Made by a program: the position numbers and the translations under genes. Positions 25,461-38,668 of a DNA stretch of 64,000 nt are shown here, in pieces (position 1 is the stretch's first letter; every line of letters begins with the position of its first letter). The DNA lies in assembly GCF_051622035.1 (NCBI RefSeq), contig NC_135365.1, forward strand, positions 15,604,001 to 15,668,000. The letters are read 5' to 3'. This DNA is from Arctopsyche grandis (lineage: Eukaryota > Arthropoda > Insecta > Trichoptera > Hydropsychidae). The notes beneath the pieces are model-generated. The model was not told the origin of the DNA. It made no database searches and saw only the letters and a program-made list of their open reading frames with translations.

Positions 25461-28222
25461 GTTAAGCTTATTTTTATTTTTCACGTTGTAGAGGAAACGA
25501 ATGGCGGTGATTTGTAATGACAAGACTATGTGTCGTAAAATACTATATTTTATGGAAGTTCAAATGTACTATTTTATCTTAATTCGCTTGTTATTATTTT
25601 GTGAATAATATATTTCATAGTAAAAATCGACGAACAAATTTATCGCAGACTACATGTACATACATATTTAAAGAAACCTTTATTCTATTATTTATTGCTA
25701 TGAAAAATTTCAACGACTGAAATTATGTAGATTAGGTTAAAAGTTAAATTAAATATGTTTCACCCCCCAACTTGTGATTATTACAAAAAAAAAGCCTTGT
25801 AAAAACCATTATCTGAAAACTTATTTAAAATATTGTATAAGAACCGGAAACAAAACTAGTTCTCTCTTTCATTTGGGCCACGTAGGGCTGTTTTGTATTT
25901 GCAGCTGTTTCTTATTTATTGGAACTGGCTGTACATACATAGGTGCAAGACATTCCCTTCTTTGTACATATTTCACTACTTAAATTTTTTTATTATATTT
26001 GCTACTATTATAATGCTTAAGTTTTTTTTTACGGATGTAAATACATGTATTTTTGTTTGCGTATAAATTATATGTATTTTTTCATCTCTCTATATTTTTT
26101 CGACCATTAGGGATTCCTGTAATGCCAAAATGGTCCAAAATTAAATAAATAAAATATCGGTAATTATATAAATCATAATCTTGACGATTGTCATGTTACT
26201 TTTAATACCTTATGACAGTATAATATAAATAATCTATGTATGTTTTATATTATAGTAAATGTCGATACTTGGTGCAGTTCAGTTTTGTATCTTTTGAGAT
26301 ATTAAATTTTAAGTTTGTAGATGCTGTGATAATTCAGGTTTTTCTTTTCAAGGTAATTTATGTATACCAGTTATATGGAGGAGTGATTGTCCATAAAATA
26401 AAATTGCATAAATGAGTCTGAATGTGGACATGTTAAATTAAAGTATGAATTAAAGTTGCACTATATATTTTCTTGAAATGTTTATTATGAGTATAACAAA
26501 ATTACATTTTAATGATAGAAAACAAAAATAATCCAGTCAATGCATCAAAAAACATAGTAAGTCATAATTGTATAAAAGTGGCAAACATTACATTCAAATA
26601 AAATAACGATAAAAGAATGTTAAAAATAAAATAGAGTAGGTAAAAAGTACATGTAAAACAAAGCTTGCAAAAAATTAATCCTCATCAGCAGAATTATTTT
26701 CAAATAGTATAGTACTGTAACATGTGGCAACACGAGAGGGATTATTCGCTGTTTAAGTGCATTCGGGGGTTAACAATGGAGACCCCCCCGTGTTAGCCAA
26801 ACGGGACTCAGTAAGTGGCTGGTAGAATTCTCAGAACCTGAAAGCGTGAGAGCGCGAGAGCGTGAGACTCGCTTAAAACTGTACGTGCCTAAACTATGGA
26901 TAAATAAATGGATCAGGGAAGCTGTGATGGGCAACTTGCCCTTTAAAAGGAGGTACACTTGGAGCAGCGATCATTCTGGAACGAGCACTGGCTGCGTGTG
27001 GACTTGAAATCCTGAATCAGTCAATAAATGCTGTGAAGCGACTTTGGCCTTTCACTTTGGTCCTCAGCCCACCCCTACGCTCATATTATAACGTAATTTG
27101 TTTACGAAACGTATCTCTATTCGACAATCATCTGTATTTCATTGCTAGCTCGTCTGTATTATGACTTATGGCCCATGCATTCGTTCCTTTTTACTTACAT
27201 ACATATGTATATGCCTACGATTTTAGTTGCACAAAAGTAGCAGTCTGAAATATAATCCCTTGGCTCTTTTTACATTATTGGAACTGCAACCAGCATGTGA
27301 CGAGAATTTCCATTCAGCCACTAAGTGAACTGGGAAACACATCCTAAACAGCAATATATGGGACCCAAACCTTATACTGATATCTAAATTTACGCCCAAT
27401 GTAGAGTTAATAGCTTTTTAATGACTCGGATAATATTTATTTTTGTCATTTCAATACACAAGGTAAAAAAGGTGTCATGAAAATTAACCAAGTTAACAAT
27501 AAATTTAACAAAGATTGAGTAATTCACAAATTTGGTTAGTCAAATTGTGTGGAAGTAGATATCCACCTCATAAATGGTAGTAAGGAAATGATAAATTAAA
27601 ATACAAAGCGTCATTCCGAAGCAGGCATAAAATCCTGAAATTACTCATTGTCGGGAAACCCCAAGTCGCACGCTATTTCCCAAAACCAGATTTATGCCGA
27701 CTTATTTGCAATTGGGTGAATAAAAATGTATGATTAAATCAGCAATGTTTGAAAGCGGGATCGAAAATTAGAAATTCAGGAATATTGTAACTAGACTATA
27801 TATGCTATTTTTGGAGTAAAACATACACTAAAAAAAAATGGAGGCTGATGCACAAATTCTGGTGGCTTATTCGGATTCAGTTGGCAAAAATACATGAGAA
27901 TCGGAGCTCTTTCGGAAGCAAAACCGAAGATATGGTCGAAATGCACATATTATATATTTGTATAAGGCTATTTGTATCTTATCAAATATGTATACTATTT
28001 GGACATGTTAATAATTTTTAAACATGAAAGTTTAATGCAGATGGACGTTTGTGTATAATGACTTAATTTTGGTAAAAACTGGACAAAAAAAAACATTTTG
28101 GTAAAAACTGGACAAACTGGCATCGATTAACATACATTCATATATGTATGTAGGTATGTGCTGTTGTATAGTGTATATAGGAAATATTTTAATAGACTTC
28201 AAATAATGGGAAGACCGTTTAA
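25461..28222. other. Intergenic region upstream of APN-C, duplicated upstream of APN-D
   Basis: No coding gene seen. Blocks match 47100-49380 in the same order, for example ggaaacgaatggcggtgattt, agttctctctttcat, and ttacgcccaatgtagagtt. The region carries the LTR-like relic listed separately. Confidence 0.7.
26720..27085 (+). repeat. Solo-LTR-like relic, copy upstream of APN-C
   Basis: GC-richer island from tgtggcaacacgag to cagcccacccctacgc with aataaatgctgtgaagcg near the end, as in an LTR polyadenylation region. A homologous island lies at 48262-48595. There is no internal element sequence, so a solo LTR is the simplest reading, though the family is unknown. Confidence 0.5.
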
Positions 28223-28370
28223 ATTTTGAAAAATATAAATAAATCAAAATTTAGAAAAATATTAATAAATCAAAATTTAGAAAAATATAAATAAATCAAA
28301 ATTTAGAAAAATATAAATAAATCAAAATTTAGAAAAATATAAATAAATCAAAATTTTGAAAATAAAATAA
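28223..28370. repeat. 26-bp tandem repeat downstream of APN-D
   Basis: About 5.5 copies of an AT-rich 26-bp unit (tcaaaatttagaaaaatat...), with tcaaaat starting at 28244, 28270, 28296, 28322 and 28348. Confidence 0.9.
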
Positions 28371-28817
28371 TTATCGCCTTAAATAGTTAAATATGATTTG
28401 CAATAGTTGATGAACTTATCACGTTTTCCAATAACCAAGAATCAATGTCGGGCAATATTATATCAAGCCGTTCCTTATTTGTCGCTATCTTGGACTGAGC
28501 TGCATCGACAGATTCCTTCTCATTTTTCGTGAAATCTCCTGTCTTGGCGAATTCATTAAACTGTAATGAATTCAAAATAAAATCATTTTTTTAAATAAAC
28601 TACATAAAAAATTTAAAATTATTATCAATAATATACGTATGTACACACTTGATCCACATTCTCCTTGGTGACGACTCTATTTTTTATATAGTTTATTATG
28701 GTTACCGTATACTCAGGCATGCTGTAAAAGATATATGCAGGTTAAACTAGATATTTATATTAATACAATTTTAAAATAAAAATAAATATATTAAGATAAA
28801 CATAATTACATCGATTT

Positions 28818-31800
28818 GGGTTACACGACAATTGGTGCAAGTCCAAAATGTTCAACGTCAAAATGTACCCGAAAATTAGTGCACTGACAAAATGTACCCG
28901 CGACAAAATGTACCCGCGACAAAATGTACCCGCGACAAAATGTTTAAGCGACAAAATGTTCAAAAATGTTCAAAATGTTCAACCGTATCCAATATTTTCT
29001 TATTTAAATTGAAAAAAAAAACTTTCTGAGCGTGTGAACTGCAGATTACATTGCATTAGTTTATATGGCAGGGCTTCTCAACCGTCTCCAAAATTTTCTT
29101 TATTTCAAATGAATAATTTACTTTTTATCGTACACATCGCGGGCGTTATTAAATTAGTAAAAATGACAGGGGTTCTCAACCGTATCCAATATTTACGTAT
29201 TTAAATTGAAAAAAAAAACTTTCCGAGCGTATGAACTCCAGATTACATTGCATTAGTTTATATGGCAGGGCTTCTCAACCGTCTCCAAAATTTACTTTAT
29301 TTCAAATGAATAATTTACTTTTTATCGTACACATCGCGGGCGTTATTAAATTAGTATAAATGTCAGGGGTTCTCAACCGTATCCAATATTTTCTTATTTA
29401 AATTGAAAAAAAAAACTTTCTGAGCGTATGAACTGCAGATTACATTGCATTAGTTTATATGGCAGGGCTTCTCAACCGTAATATAAAATCTTATAATGAA
29501 AATAAATAAATAAAAGCCAAAATTACAAATCTTTTCTTCATATGAAATAAGTTGTATTCAGTTGAAAACAAAACAAAAATCATTTAAACATAATATGAGC
29601 ATACAAAATAGATAAAGAAAAAAGATCATCATTTGACATGTATTTTTAAAATCATTTTTAAATTTATTACTTAATTTTGTAATAATATTTATTTTAATAA
29701 ATAAACAATATTCAATTAAAATAATACACCATTAATTGTAAGATTAAAAGTGATCTGCTCTCAAATAATGGAATCATCATAGTTCGAACTGTTGAAATGC
29801 ACATGTCATTAAATTTAAAACATTAAAACACAAAATTTATCAATTTTCAGATTAAAACAATAATTGTTAAATTAAAAATTTTAAATACCTAACATCAGTG
29901 ACAAATTTAGTTATAATATAATTGCTTATCAACAGCTACCGCTGCATAAAAAATATTGATGTCATTTAAAAAATTTGAGTATATTATGACTTAATTTATA
30001 CATTCTTAAATAATAAGAAATAAATAAGCAAAAAGTTGTGCATTTGATGGAATATCGATAATAAGAGGAAGCTTTTATAAAAAAAAGATACAAAAAATGT
30101 ACTAAAAGGAAATAAAAATATTGTATATAATATTAAAAAATCCATAATTAGTAAGATTAAAAAATGGTATGACAGTATTTAAATAATGTAGATACATACA
30201 TACATATGTACATTAAAAGGAATTTAATATTTTTCATATTAAATAAGTTTAGTTTAGTTTTAAAATACAAGGATTTAAAATTAATAACTAAATATAATAT
30301 ACATAAGTATGTATGTGACTAGATATATAAACTAGAACCCTGTTCGCCCTTGACTTGACTGCTGCGAGAAAAATATCCTGTGTACGCACCTGAAAATGAA
30401 TGTTATATATTATTTTATATACAAAATTTTAACGAAATAATATTTTAGAATAAAAGCTAACGTGTTTAAAAATTATACGATATTCCTCTTAGGTATGTCT
30501 CCAAACTTTGTCGATTAGCCCAATTGGCTGTGACGTTTTTTATCCTCTCTGCCAATTGTACGTATTTCGGCCGCTGTTGTCTTCCCATAACTCCGGAGTT
30601 TAGTTCTTCTACTAACTTCTCGGTCTCGGCTTGGAGACCTTGAAGGGCTTTCAAAAATTTCCAGAGGTTTGGAAATTGGGCTCCAATTGTATAGCCAACT
30701 TTCATATGGAAGCCTTCCACTTCGTTATCTGTTTTTCCATAATTATGTATTATTCGGTCTCGAACATTCCATATGTCTATGGAAGCTACCCGAGGTTCAC
30801 GCCTTACATTCGCTATGATTTTCCCAATATAATTTACCTCAAAATAAATGAGGAAATCATCGACCTTTTGTTGGATTTCTCGCTCTTGTTCCAATAGCCA
30901 AGGGTTGAGAATTTGGAGGAGTTCCTCCCAGCTTTCGACTACATTTTCTGGAGGAACGAATGCTAAAGCCAACACCATTTTAAATTTAATTGCATTTTCC
31001 TGATTATCATAAAATTCCGTTAATCCCAATTCCTGGATTTTTCTATAGATACTTTGGGACAGATGGAAAAAGCAACCCGTTACTTGCGCATTTGGCCATT
31101 GGTTTTGAACGGCATTGATGGCTGCCCTCTCGAAATCCATCATTACCCTATTAGGTTCCCAATCTTGAATATACATTTTTAATTGACTAAAGAGTCTATT
31201 GTATGTGGTTCCACTTTTATCTGGAAGCAGACAAAATATTAAGGGAACCGCCTTCCCCGGCTTTTGGTCAGTGCCCTCCAGTCGCGTGCCATGTATAGAA
31301 TATAGCTGCGTGAATAGTGGTGGAGCAGTTTTGAATGTACCGTCCATTAGTATGCTCTGGCAACTTTTTAAAAATTCTAAATTCTTTCTCGTTGTGAACA
31401 TTAAAATTCTTTCTTCAGAACCAGAGCCTGAATCCCAAAATAAAAATTGCTCCGGTGTAGTTGTGCTACCTGTTATTTGATACTCTGTAGGTACATCTAT
31501 GTCGCTCCTTGTTATTGGCAGAGGAAGTGGTACTTGTGCTTTATTCCTCTGCCTTTGTACATTTCTCTTCAAATGATTTATCGAAGGCAATCTTGCCTTG
31601 GCTACATCAGTCGCTGCCATTAACGATCTTTGCACTATGCTAGTGGTGGTGCTGGCACCGATAGCGTTCGATGCCGCTTGCTGCATAAAGCCTTGAATTT
31701 GGCGTATCTCACGCCTTAGCCTATCGGGCAAGTGGCTGTGCTCCTTAGTTTGCCGAAACTCGCGTCTGTTAGATTTTGTGATTGCACGTCCATTGCATAT

Positions 31801-34146
31801 TTTTCGGTTTTCGCAAACCCAATACTCCGTTTCAGTATCTATACCCGATCGATGACGCGTGTAGCAGAATCCATCGCATATTAATAAAACTCCATTCTTT
31901 TGCGTCCTTTCAAATGTCATATCCTGCATCTGTATAAAGAAATAAATAAATTATATTATATAATAATTTTACTAACTAGAGAAATTATAATATAATTATT
32001 ATTTCACTTTAAGGCCGATCGAGCCCATTTTTGGCAAATATCGCGCGCGCCTACGAGTTGCGCTATTTTATTATTTTTTCCCTCGTAGATAATCTACAAT
32101 AATAACCAAGATTTTTGACAAAATGAAAAATAGATATCCTTCTTATTGTTTTTTTTTTAGGTTTTAAAAATGAATCTATAATTGAAATAATGAACGCTAA
32201 ACATAACTTAAATTTATAAGTTTGGCTTTAGTTAAATTAGGCTTTACTGTGAAGCTATTTACGAGTTCGTCGATCTGTAACATCTCTCATAACAATAAAA
32301 CAATAACAACAAAATATTTCTTAACAATAACAATAAAACTTGACTCTTTGTTGTTTTCGAGAAAGTTACAACCAACAGCCGCAATATTTCCGGGTAAGTT
32401 TAAGAAATAAATACTCATTTGAAACGACATATGCCATTCATAAATAAACAGACAAAGCTGTTTTTTGCGTAAAGGGCTGTAGTGCACACAATATTGACTG
32501 TGACTAATTACTACTTTTTATGTACGTACGTATCTTAGGGTTGCCATAATTGTCGGACCACCGAAGGGGACTTCCCCCCAAAAAAAAAAAAGCACTCATA
32601 GCTTTCATAGCTTTATACACTCGAAATTCATAGCTTTGTTATAAAAAATTGTGCAATCTTTTAAAACAATGCATCTGTACCAAATCTAAAATCAAACAAT
32701 ATAGATTAATAGGCGATTCAATTTAATAAAACAAAATAGAACCTTACCTTAACATTTTAATTCATACGTTCTTCTCTCGCCTTTACTCTTCTTTGAAATG
32801 GGCGACTTCATGTTTTCGTTTTTTGGAGCAGCTCTTTTTCCCCTTTTATATAATTATATAGTTCAATGCACGACATTTTATAATACATACACTTTTTTAT
32901 AACACGCTTTTCACTGTGTCAATATAATGCGAATTGCGCTCATCTGTTCAGTGAGCTTTATGTAATTAATGAGAACACACGTTCAGCATTTTGCGGTGGG
33001 ATGGTGAACAAGTATTGTTAACTTGATAACCTTATTAGAACTTTATAATACCAGAGAAATTATAAATTTATTACATAGATATATGTATATTTTTCTATAA
33101 TAAATGTGATCGAGCTTATCAACTGTGAATAGCTAAAAATTATTATTCTAATGCTACAAACCGAAGTTGAAGAGGACATTGAAGAGATTTCGAACCCACC
33201 ATTTGCCTATTGTCCTAGGGTTTTACGCAAAGAAAAAAATGCATTCAATAGCCTCTAACATGAGGGTAGTAAAATTTTATAACCCATTTGTCTTTTTACA
33301 TATTTTCGTCCATTTGTGTAGACAATTCATCTGTCAATCATAGAACTAATTCAATGACATACGCTTAAAAACAAAATTATTCATTTGAAATAAAGAAAAT
33401 TTTGGAGACGGTTGAGAAGCCCTGCCATATAAACTAATGCAATGTAATCTGGAGTTCATACGCTCGGAAAGTTTTTTTTTTCAATTTAAATACGTAAATA
33501 TTGGATACGGCTGAGAACCCCTGTCATTTATACTAATTTAATAACGCCCGCGATGTGTACGATAAAAAGTAAATTATTCATTTGAAATAAAGTAAATTTT
33601 GGAGACGGTTGAGAAGCCCTGCCATATAAACTAATGCAATGTAATCTGCAGTTCATACGCTGGGAAAGTTTTTTTTTTCAATTTAAATTCGTAAATATTG
33701 GATACGGTTGAGAACCCCTGACATTTATACTAATTCAATGACATCTTAAAATTATATTCAATGAGTCACAATGACATTCGCTTAAAATGTAATTGTTCAA
33801 TTTAAATAAGTATATGTTGGTACGGTTGAGAACACCTTTAATTTATAATAATTTAATAACATCCGCGATCTATACGATAAAAAGTACCATATACATCGAT
33901 AAATATAATACAATAAAAAGTTACTTTTGCCATTAAAATAGGATAATTTAGGATTTTTGAACATTTTGAACATTTTTGAACATTTTTGAACATTTTGTCG
34001 CGGGTACATTTTGTCGCGGGTACATTTTGTCGCGGGTACATTTTGTCGCGGGTACATTTTGTCGCGGGTACATTTTGTCAGTGCACTAATTTTCGGGTAC
34101 ATTTTGTCGTTGAACATTTTGGCCTTGCACCAATTGTCGCGTCCCC
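28818..34146 (-). mobile_element. Autonomous-looking MULE DNA transposon
   Basis: 9-bp target duplications CATCGATTT at 28809-28817 and 34147-34155, the length typical of Mutator-like elements. Outer ends read GGGTTACACGACAATTGG and, on the other strand, GGGGACGCGACAATTGG. Inverted similarity extends about 650-750 bp inward on each side and includes short direct repeats of acaaaatgtacccgcg and larger repeats with cttctcaaccgt. Total length is 5,329 bp with an intact transposase ORF. It sits exactly on the exon 13/intron 13 boundary of APN-D. Confidence 0.93.
30466..31929 (-). CDS. MULE transposase with FLYWCH zinc finger (487 aa)
   Basis: Cuts and moves the surrounding element. The N-terminal 70 residues form a FLYWCH-type finger (GFCYTRHRSG, YWVCENRKICNGRA, then EHSHLPD). 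The DDE core of the MULE family follows: LMDGTFKT at about 195 holds the first Asp, MMDFERAA at about 266 the second, GCFFHLSQSIYRK at about 286 is the characteristic C..H segment, and NEVEGFHMK at about 402 is a likely third acidic site. The ORF is uninterrupted and of usual length for insect FLYWCH-MULE proteins. Downstream, 29480-30465 is AT-rich with no other ORF, as is 31990-33380. Confidence 0.9.
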   Translation of the reverse strand: MQDMTFERTQKNGVLLICDGFCYTRHRSGIDTETEYWVCENRKICNGRAITKSNRREFRQTKEHSHLPDRLRREIRQIQGFMQQAASNAIGASTTTSIVQRSLMAATDVAKARLPSINHLKRNVQRQRNKAQVPLPLPITRSDIDVPTEYQITGSTTTPEQFLFWDSGSGSEERILMFTTRKNLEFLKSCQSILMDGTFKTAPPLFTQLYSIHGTRLEGTDQKPGKAVPLIFCLLPDKSGTTYNRLFSQLKMYIQDWEPNRVMMDFERAAINAVQNQWPNAQVTGCFFHLSQSIYRKIQELGLTEFYDNQENAIKFKMVLALAFVPPENVVESWEELLQILNPWLLEQEREIQQKVDDFLIYFEVNYIGKIIANVRREPRVASIDIWNVRDRIIHNYGKTDNEVEGFHMKVGYTIGAQFPNLWKFLKALQGLQAETEKLVEELNSGVMGRQQRPKYVQLAERIKNVTANWANRQSLETYLRGISYNF

Positions 34147-34670
34147 CATCGATTTGATAGCGGTGAAGTTCGTCGTAATGAATTTTACAGCTTGATCAAC
34201 ACCCACATGTCCAGCATTAATTACAGATTTTACAACAATGTATCTGTGGTAATTGTAGAATAGTCCAGAATTGTTTGTAACAGTTAACATTAAGTAACTG
34301 AAAGATATAATAAAATTATTTTCAAATTTCGGGAATTCGTGCTTTTAATAAAAATCCATTTTATTATTTTTATGTGATCGAGTGATCGAAACGTGTTGTA
34401 TAAGACTTACTCTTGAAGGATTGCTACATCCTCGGAACAGGCCAGATACCTGAGAATGGTTATCTTTTCAAAATTGGACGTTGCGTTGATGTACTTATTC
34501 CAGAAGAATTCCCACAAGTCCTTTGTGGCGTCGCGAAGTCCCGAACAATAAACAGAATCCTTCACATCAGGATCAATCTTCGTGTCTGAATATTAAAATG
34601 AATGAAATAAAGTAAATTTAACTAAAATGAATAAATTAAAAAATTAAAATAAACGTCAGATAAACTTACT

Positions 34671-35578
34671 AAAGTCGCGGGTTGAGCGAGCTCGGTGCGG
34701 ACGTGTGTTTGTGTGTTGTTCCCGATAAGTATGTAGAATTTTGTGTTAAATTGGAGCTAAAGAGGAGGTGCTGGGATGAGTATGAAGCTCTTCTGGCGCC
34801 TCGCAAGTTAGTACATATTCAGAATCATTACCTATGCTTGATTTCATATTTTTTAAATGGAATTTAAATTTATAATATTTTCATATTTACATAATTACCC
34901 ACATAATTTCGATCACATTTCTTTTGATAATAATTTACTATTAACGTCGATTGATTTATTAATGATAGTATTGATAATATTTAACGTTGAATTATTTCAT
35001 ATTTAATATTGAGTGAATGGTTTGATATTTAATGTTGAATTATTTCATAATTGATTATTTAATGTTGAGTGTTGAATTATTTCATAATTGATTATTTAAT
35101 ATTGAGTGTTGAATTATTTAATATTTAGTTTTGATAATTTAATATTTGATATTGGATACTTGTACTCAACGTTAACGTTATTGTTTGGTACTAATTTCAT
35201 AAATATTATGATTGTGAATAAACTGTCTATATATGTAAATATATCATAAATGGAAACACACGTCCGTCCGCACGGAGTAATTAATAAGCTCAGAGCAGAG
35301 CTCCATGCAACCGCTCAGGTCCCCAAGTTGCAAATAGGGGAACGACTCTTGCAGTCAACTGCCATGGCGACATGGTGGTCCTGGACAAGGAGCGCTGAGA
35401 TAAGAGTGGTGATGAGTGAATCCGTGGTAAGTTTCACTCTATAAAATGTCACACAACACTATGACGGTCTCAGGTCAGCGGCGAGTAAGTGCCGCCGCTT
35501 AACAAAAGCACAACCCGGTTTTCAAAGGTACCGTATCATCTTTGACAGAGAAGGAAACTCTATAATAAATCCCTGGTA
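34671..35578 (+). promoter_or_regulatory. 5' untranslated region of the RTE-like element
   Basis: About 900 bp before the main ORF. The outer parts are GC-rich and the middle (34850-35240) is AT-rich with repeated attatttaatattgagtg words. It presumably contains the internal promoter (known for LINEs; not visible as a motif). Confidence 0.5.
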
Positions 35579-38500
35579 GTGGGCAGCAGCTCTGCCAGTA
35601 TAAGATGTCAAAACATTTACTGCGCTGTAGAAGGAAGTGGGAATCCACTGCAGTATTCTCCCAAGATAACTATGATGTACAAAAATAAAAGTGTGAAGAA
35701 GTCTGACTCTCCGGCTGACACCCGGCGCCTTCGAGGTTCCAGGTCTCACGGTGTGAAATTGGCTACTGGCCACATGCATGTGACTCACCAGGCATCATGT
35801 GGAAAATATGCGACTGGAGAAACTTTACGGAACAAATCCAAAATAGGTACTTGGAACGTTAGAGGACTCCTGAATCCTGGGAAAACACTGGTTGTTGAGA
35901 AAGAGATGTACACTCATGGGCTAGATATACTCGGAATCTCGGAAACGCACTGGAAGAACAACGGCCATTATAAAACTTCAAATGGAAATACGATATATTT
36001 TTCTGGTAACCAAGATTCGTCACATAGCGGTGTCGCGGTGATCTTAGCATCTAAATTAACCAGTGCACTAATTGGCTACAACCCCATAAGTGACAGACTT
36101 ATACACTTAAAACTCAACACGCATCCGTATAAACTAAACATCCTTCAAATATATGCTCCTACTGCAGATGCCGAAGATATTAAAATAAATGCGTTCTATG
36201 CTTCACTACTCGATACATTGTCAAATATCTCAAACAAAGAAATGACCATCATTCTTGGTGATTTTAATGCCAAAGTCGGTAATAATAGCAACATTGATAA
36301 CATAGTAGGTAAATATGGATTGGGTATTCAAAATGAGAGAGGAGAGAAACTTATAAGTTTCTGCATTGAAAATAAAATGTCCATTATGAATACTTGGTTT
36401 CAACATCATCCTAGGCGATTGTACACTTGGATATCTCCTGGGGATCGTCACCGCAACCAAATCGATTATGTATTAATAAATTCTAGATGGAAATCATCGA
36501 TACATAACGTCAAAACATATCCAGGTGCAGATTGCGGATCGGACCATAACTTACTTGTTGCTAAATTTCGACTGAAATTGAAAATGATTAAAAGACATCA
36601 AAATAAAGCAATTAAACTCACCAATGATGATGTAATTAATTTTGGCAATGTAATCAGAGAAAAAGATGCAGAATTCCAAATAAATCCTAATGTAGATGTA
36701 GAAGAGTCTTGGAAAATTTTTAAAGATCTCATAATTCGGTATGCCAGAAAACATCAAACACCGCAAAATGAACATCGTAAGTCTTTTATCTCTGATTCAA
36801 CTTGGGTTAAGATAAAAGAACGTAAAAGACTTAAACAAACTGGCATAACATCGACAGAATATCTTGAAAGGTATGCAATATTACATAAAGATATTCAAAG
36901 GAGTTGTAGGCGGGATAAAGCTAAATATATAAATGACATATGTGAGGAGATAGAAAAACACGCATTAAAGAATCAGGCAAGGGATATTTTTCACAAAGTA
37001 AAAATCGTCACTCAAAAATTTTCACCCAAAACTTGGACAATAGATGATCAATTTGGAAACACGCTTACAGATATTGATGTGATACTCAACCGATGGAAAG
37101 AATACTGTTCGGAATTGTACAGTGGTAGTTCGTCGACCTCAATTGTTTCCCTAATTGATGATGTCAGGGAGCCTGACATCTTGACATCTGAAGTTGTAAA
37201 TGCCATAAAGAAACTGAAATGTAAAAAGTCTCCTGGCAGCGATGGTATACAAGCTGAACTTCTGAAAGAGCTTGGTGAAACTGCGATAAAGGCGCTATGT
37301 AATATGTGCAACAAGATCTGGGTAAACGGAGTATGGCCGAAAGATTGGGTCAATTCAATATTCATTCCCTTACACAAGAAAGGATCTACAAAAAAATGCG
37401 AGAATTACAGGACCTTAGCCTTAATATCGCACTCTAGTAAAGTATTGCTGTATATAATTAAAGATCGTTTGAGCAGTTACCTTGGATGGCAAATACCGAA
37501 CGAACAAGCAGGGTTTGTAAAAGGCAAAGGGACGAGGGAACAAATACTGAATATACGTCAACTCATTGAAAAATGTCGGGAGTTTCAAACTCCAGCCGTT
37601 CTTTGTTTTATAGACTATAAAAAAGCTTTTGACTTTGTGAACTGGGACTATCTGTGGAAAGTTCTACTGGACATGGGAGTCCCCATGCATCTTGTAAAGA
37701 TAATACATAACTTGTATAATGATAACAATGCAGTAGTTCGAATCAATTCGCTAAACTCGACAAATTTTCGAGTACAACGTGGAGTAAGGCAAGGGTGTAT
37801 ATTATCTCCAGACCTATTTAATATATATGGAGAGTATATAATGCGTAGAGCACTGGATGGTTGGAAGGGTGGAGTGTCCATTGGTGGAAAAAAACTATCC
37901 AATCTTCGGTATGCGGATGACACAACGCTCATAGCTAATAATCATGAAGAAATGGCCGAACTGATCCGTCGTGTTGAGACAGAGAGTAATGTGCTTGGCC
38001 TCCAGATAAACCGCCCCAAAACAAAAATTATGATAATTGACCGTCACCAACAGCTGCAAAACAACAACTCAGCTTTAAACGGTATAGATGTGGTTGATAA
38101 TTTTGTCTATCTGGGGTCACTCATATCTAACAACGGCGGCAGCGAATTGGAAATACGGCGCCGGATTACATTAGCAAAATCGGCAATGTCACAACTAACG
38201 AAGATTTGGAAGAATAGAGCCATTACAACTGCTGTCAAAATCCGTCTCGTGAAGAGTCTCGTTTTTTCTGTCTGCCTTTATGGTGTCGAGACGTGGACCA
38301 TGAAGGCGGCGGATAGACGGAGAATCGATGCCTTTGAGATGTGGTCCTGGAGACGGCTACTGCGCGTGCCTTGGACCGACAAACGCACGAATGTGTCTAT
38401 TCTTGAAGAATTGAAAATCAAGGATAGATTGTCAACAATATGCCTGAAACGTATATTGCAGTTCTTCGGCCACATTGCACGAAGAGGTGAGGAGAGCCTG

Positions 38501-38668
38501 GAGCGGTTGGTTGTGGTTGGTAGCGTCGAAGGCAGAAGAGCCAGAGGCAGATCCCCCGCACGCTGGACTGACCAAGTATCTGCAGCGACGGGCGCTTCCA
38601 CGGTAGCAAGTCTTCGCCTGGCCGAATTTAGAACTGAATGGAGGCAGCTGGTTGACCGCACATCATAG
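35579..38668 (+). CDS. Endonuclease/reverse transcriptase of the RTE-like element (1,029 aa)
   Basis: Nicks target DNA and copies element RNA by target-primed reverse transcription. The apurinic-type endonuclease spans about 85-330: GTWNVRGLL near 90, LGISETHW, IYAPTA, ILGDFNAKVG near 225, QIDYVL, and GSDHNLL near 320. Reverse transcriptase spans about 545-810: SPGSDGIQAELLK, FIPLHKKGS, EQAGF, DYKKAFD, QRGVRQGCILSP, and the catalytic LRYADDTTLI near 778. The C-terminus (WRRLLRVPWTDKR, ILQFFGHIARR, GRRARGRSPARW) is typical of insect RTE/BovB-type proteins. There is no stop or frameshift, so it may be active. The true start could lie upstream of the first Met shown. Confidence 0.93.
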   Translation: MGSSSASIRCQNIYCAVEGSGNPLQYSPKITMMYKNKSVKKSDSPADTRRLRGSRSHGVKLATGHMHVTHQASCGKYATGETLRNKSKIGTWNVRGLLNPGKTLVVEKEMYTHGLDILGISETHWKNNGHYKTSNGNTIYFSGNQDSSHSGVAVILASKLTSALIGYNPISDRLIHLKLNTHPYKLNILQIYAPTADAEDIKINAFYASLLDTLSNISNKEMTIILGDFNAKVGNNSNIDNIVGKYGLGIQNERGEKLISFCIENKMSIMNTWFQHHPRRLYTWISPGDRHRNQIDYVLINSRWKSSIHNVKTYPGADCGSDHNLLVAKFRLKLKMIKRHQNKAIKLTNDDVINFGNVIREKDAEFQINPNVDVEESWKIFKDLIIRYARKHQTPQNEHRKSFISDSTWVKIKERKRLKQTGITSTEYLERYAILHKDIQRSCRRDKAKYINDICEEIEKHALKNQARDIFHKVKIVTQKFSPKTWTIDDQFGNTLTDIDVILNRWKEYCSELYSGSSSTSIVSLIDDVREPDILTSEVVNAIKKLKCKKSPGSDGIQAELLKELGETAIKALCNMCNKIWVNGVWPKDWVNSIFIPLHKKGSTKKCENYRTLALISHSSKVLLYIIKDRLSSYLGWQIPNEQAGFVKGKGTREQILNIRQLIEKCREFQTPAVLCFIDYKKAFDFVNWDYLWKVLLDMGVPMHLVKIIHNLYNDNNAVVRINSLNSTNFRVQRGVRQGCILSPDLFNIYGEYIMRRALDGWKGGVSIGGKKLSNLRYADDTTLIANNHEEMAELIRRVETESNVLGLQINRPKTKIMIIDRHQQLQNNNSALNGIDVVDNFVYLGSLISNNGGSELEIRRRITLAKSAMSQLTKIWKNRAITTAVKIRLVKSLVFSVCLYGVETWTMKAADRRRIDAFEMWSWRRLLRVPWTDKRTNVSILEELKIKDRLSTICLKRILQFFGHIARRGEESLERLVVVGSVEGRRARGRSPARWTDQVSAATGASTVASLRLAEFRTEWRQLVDRTS

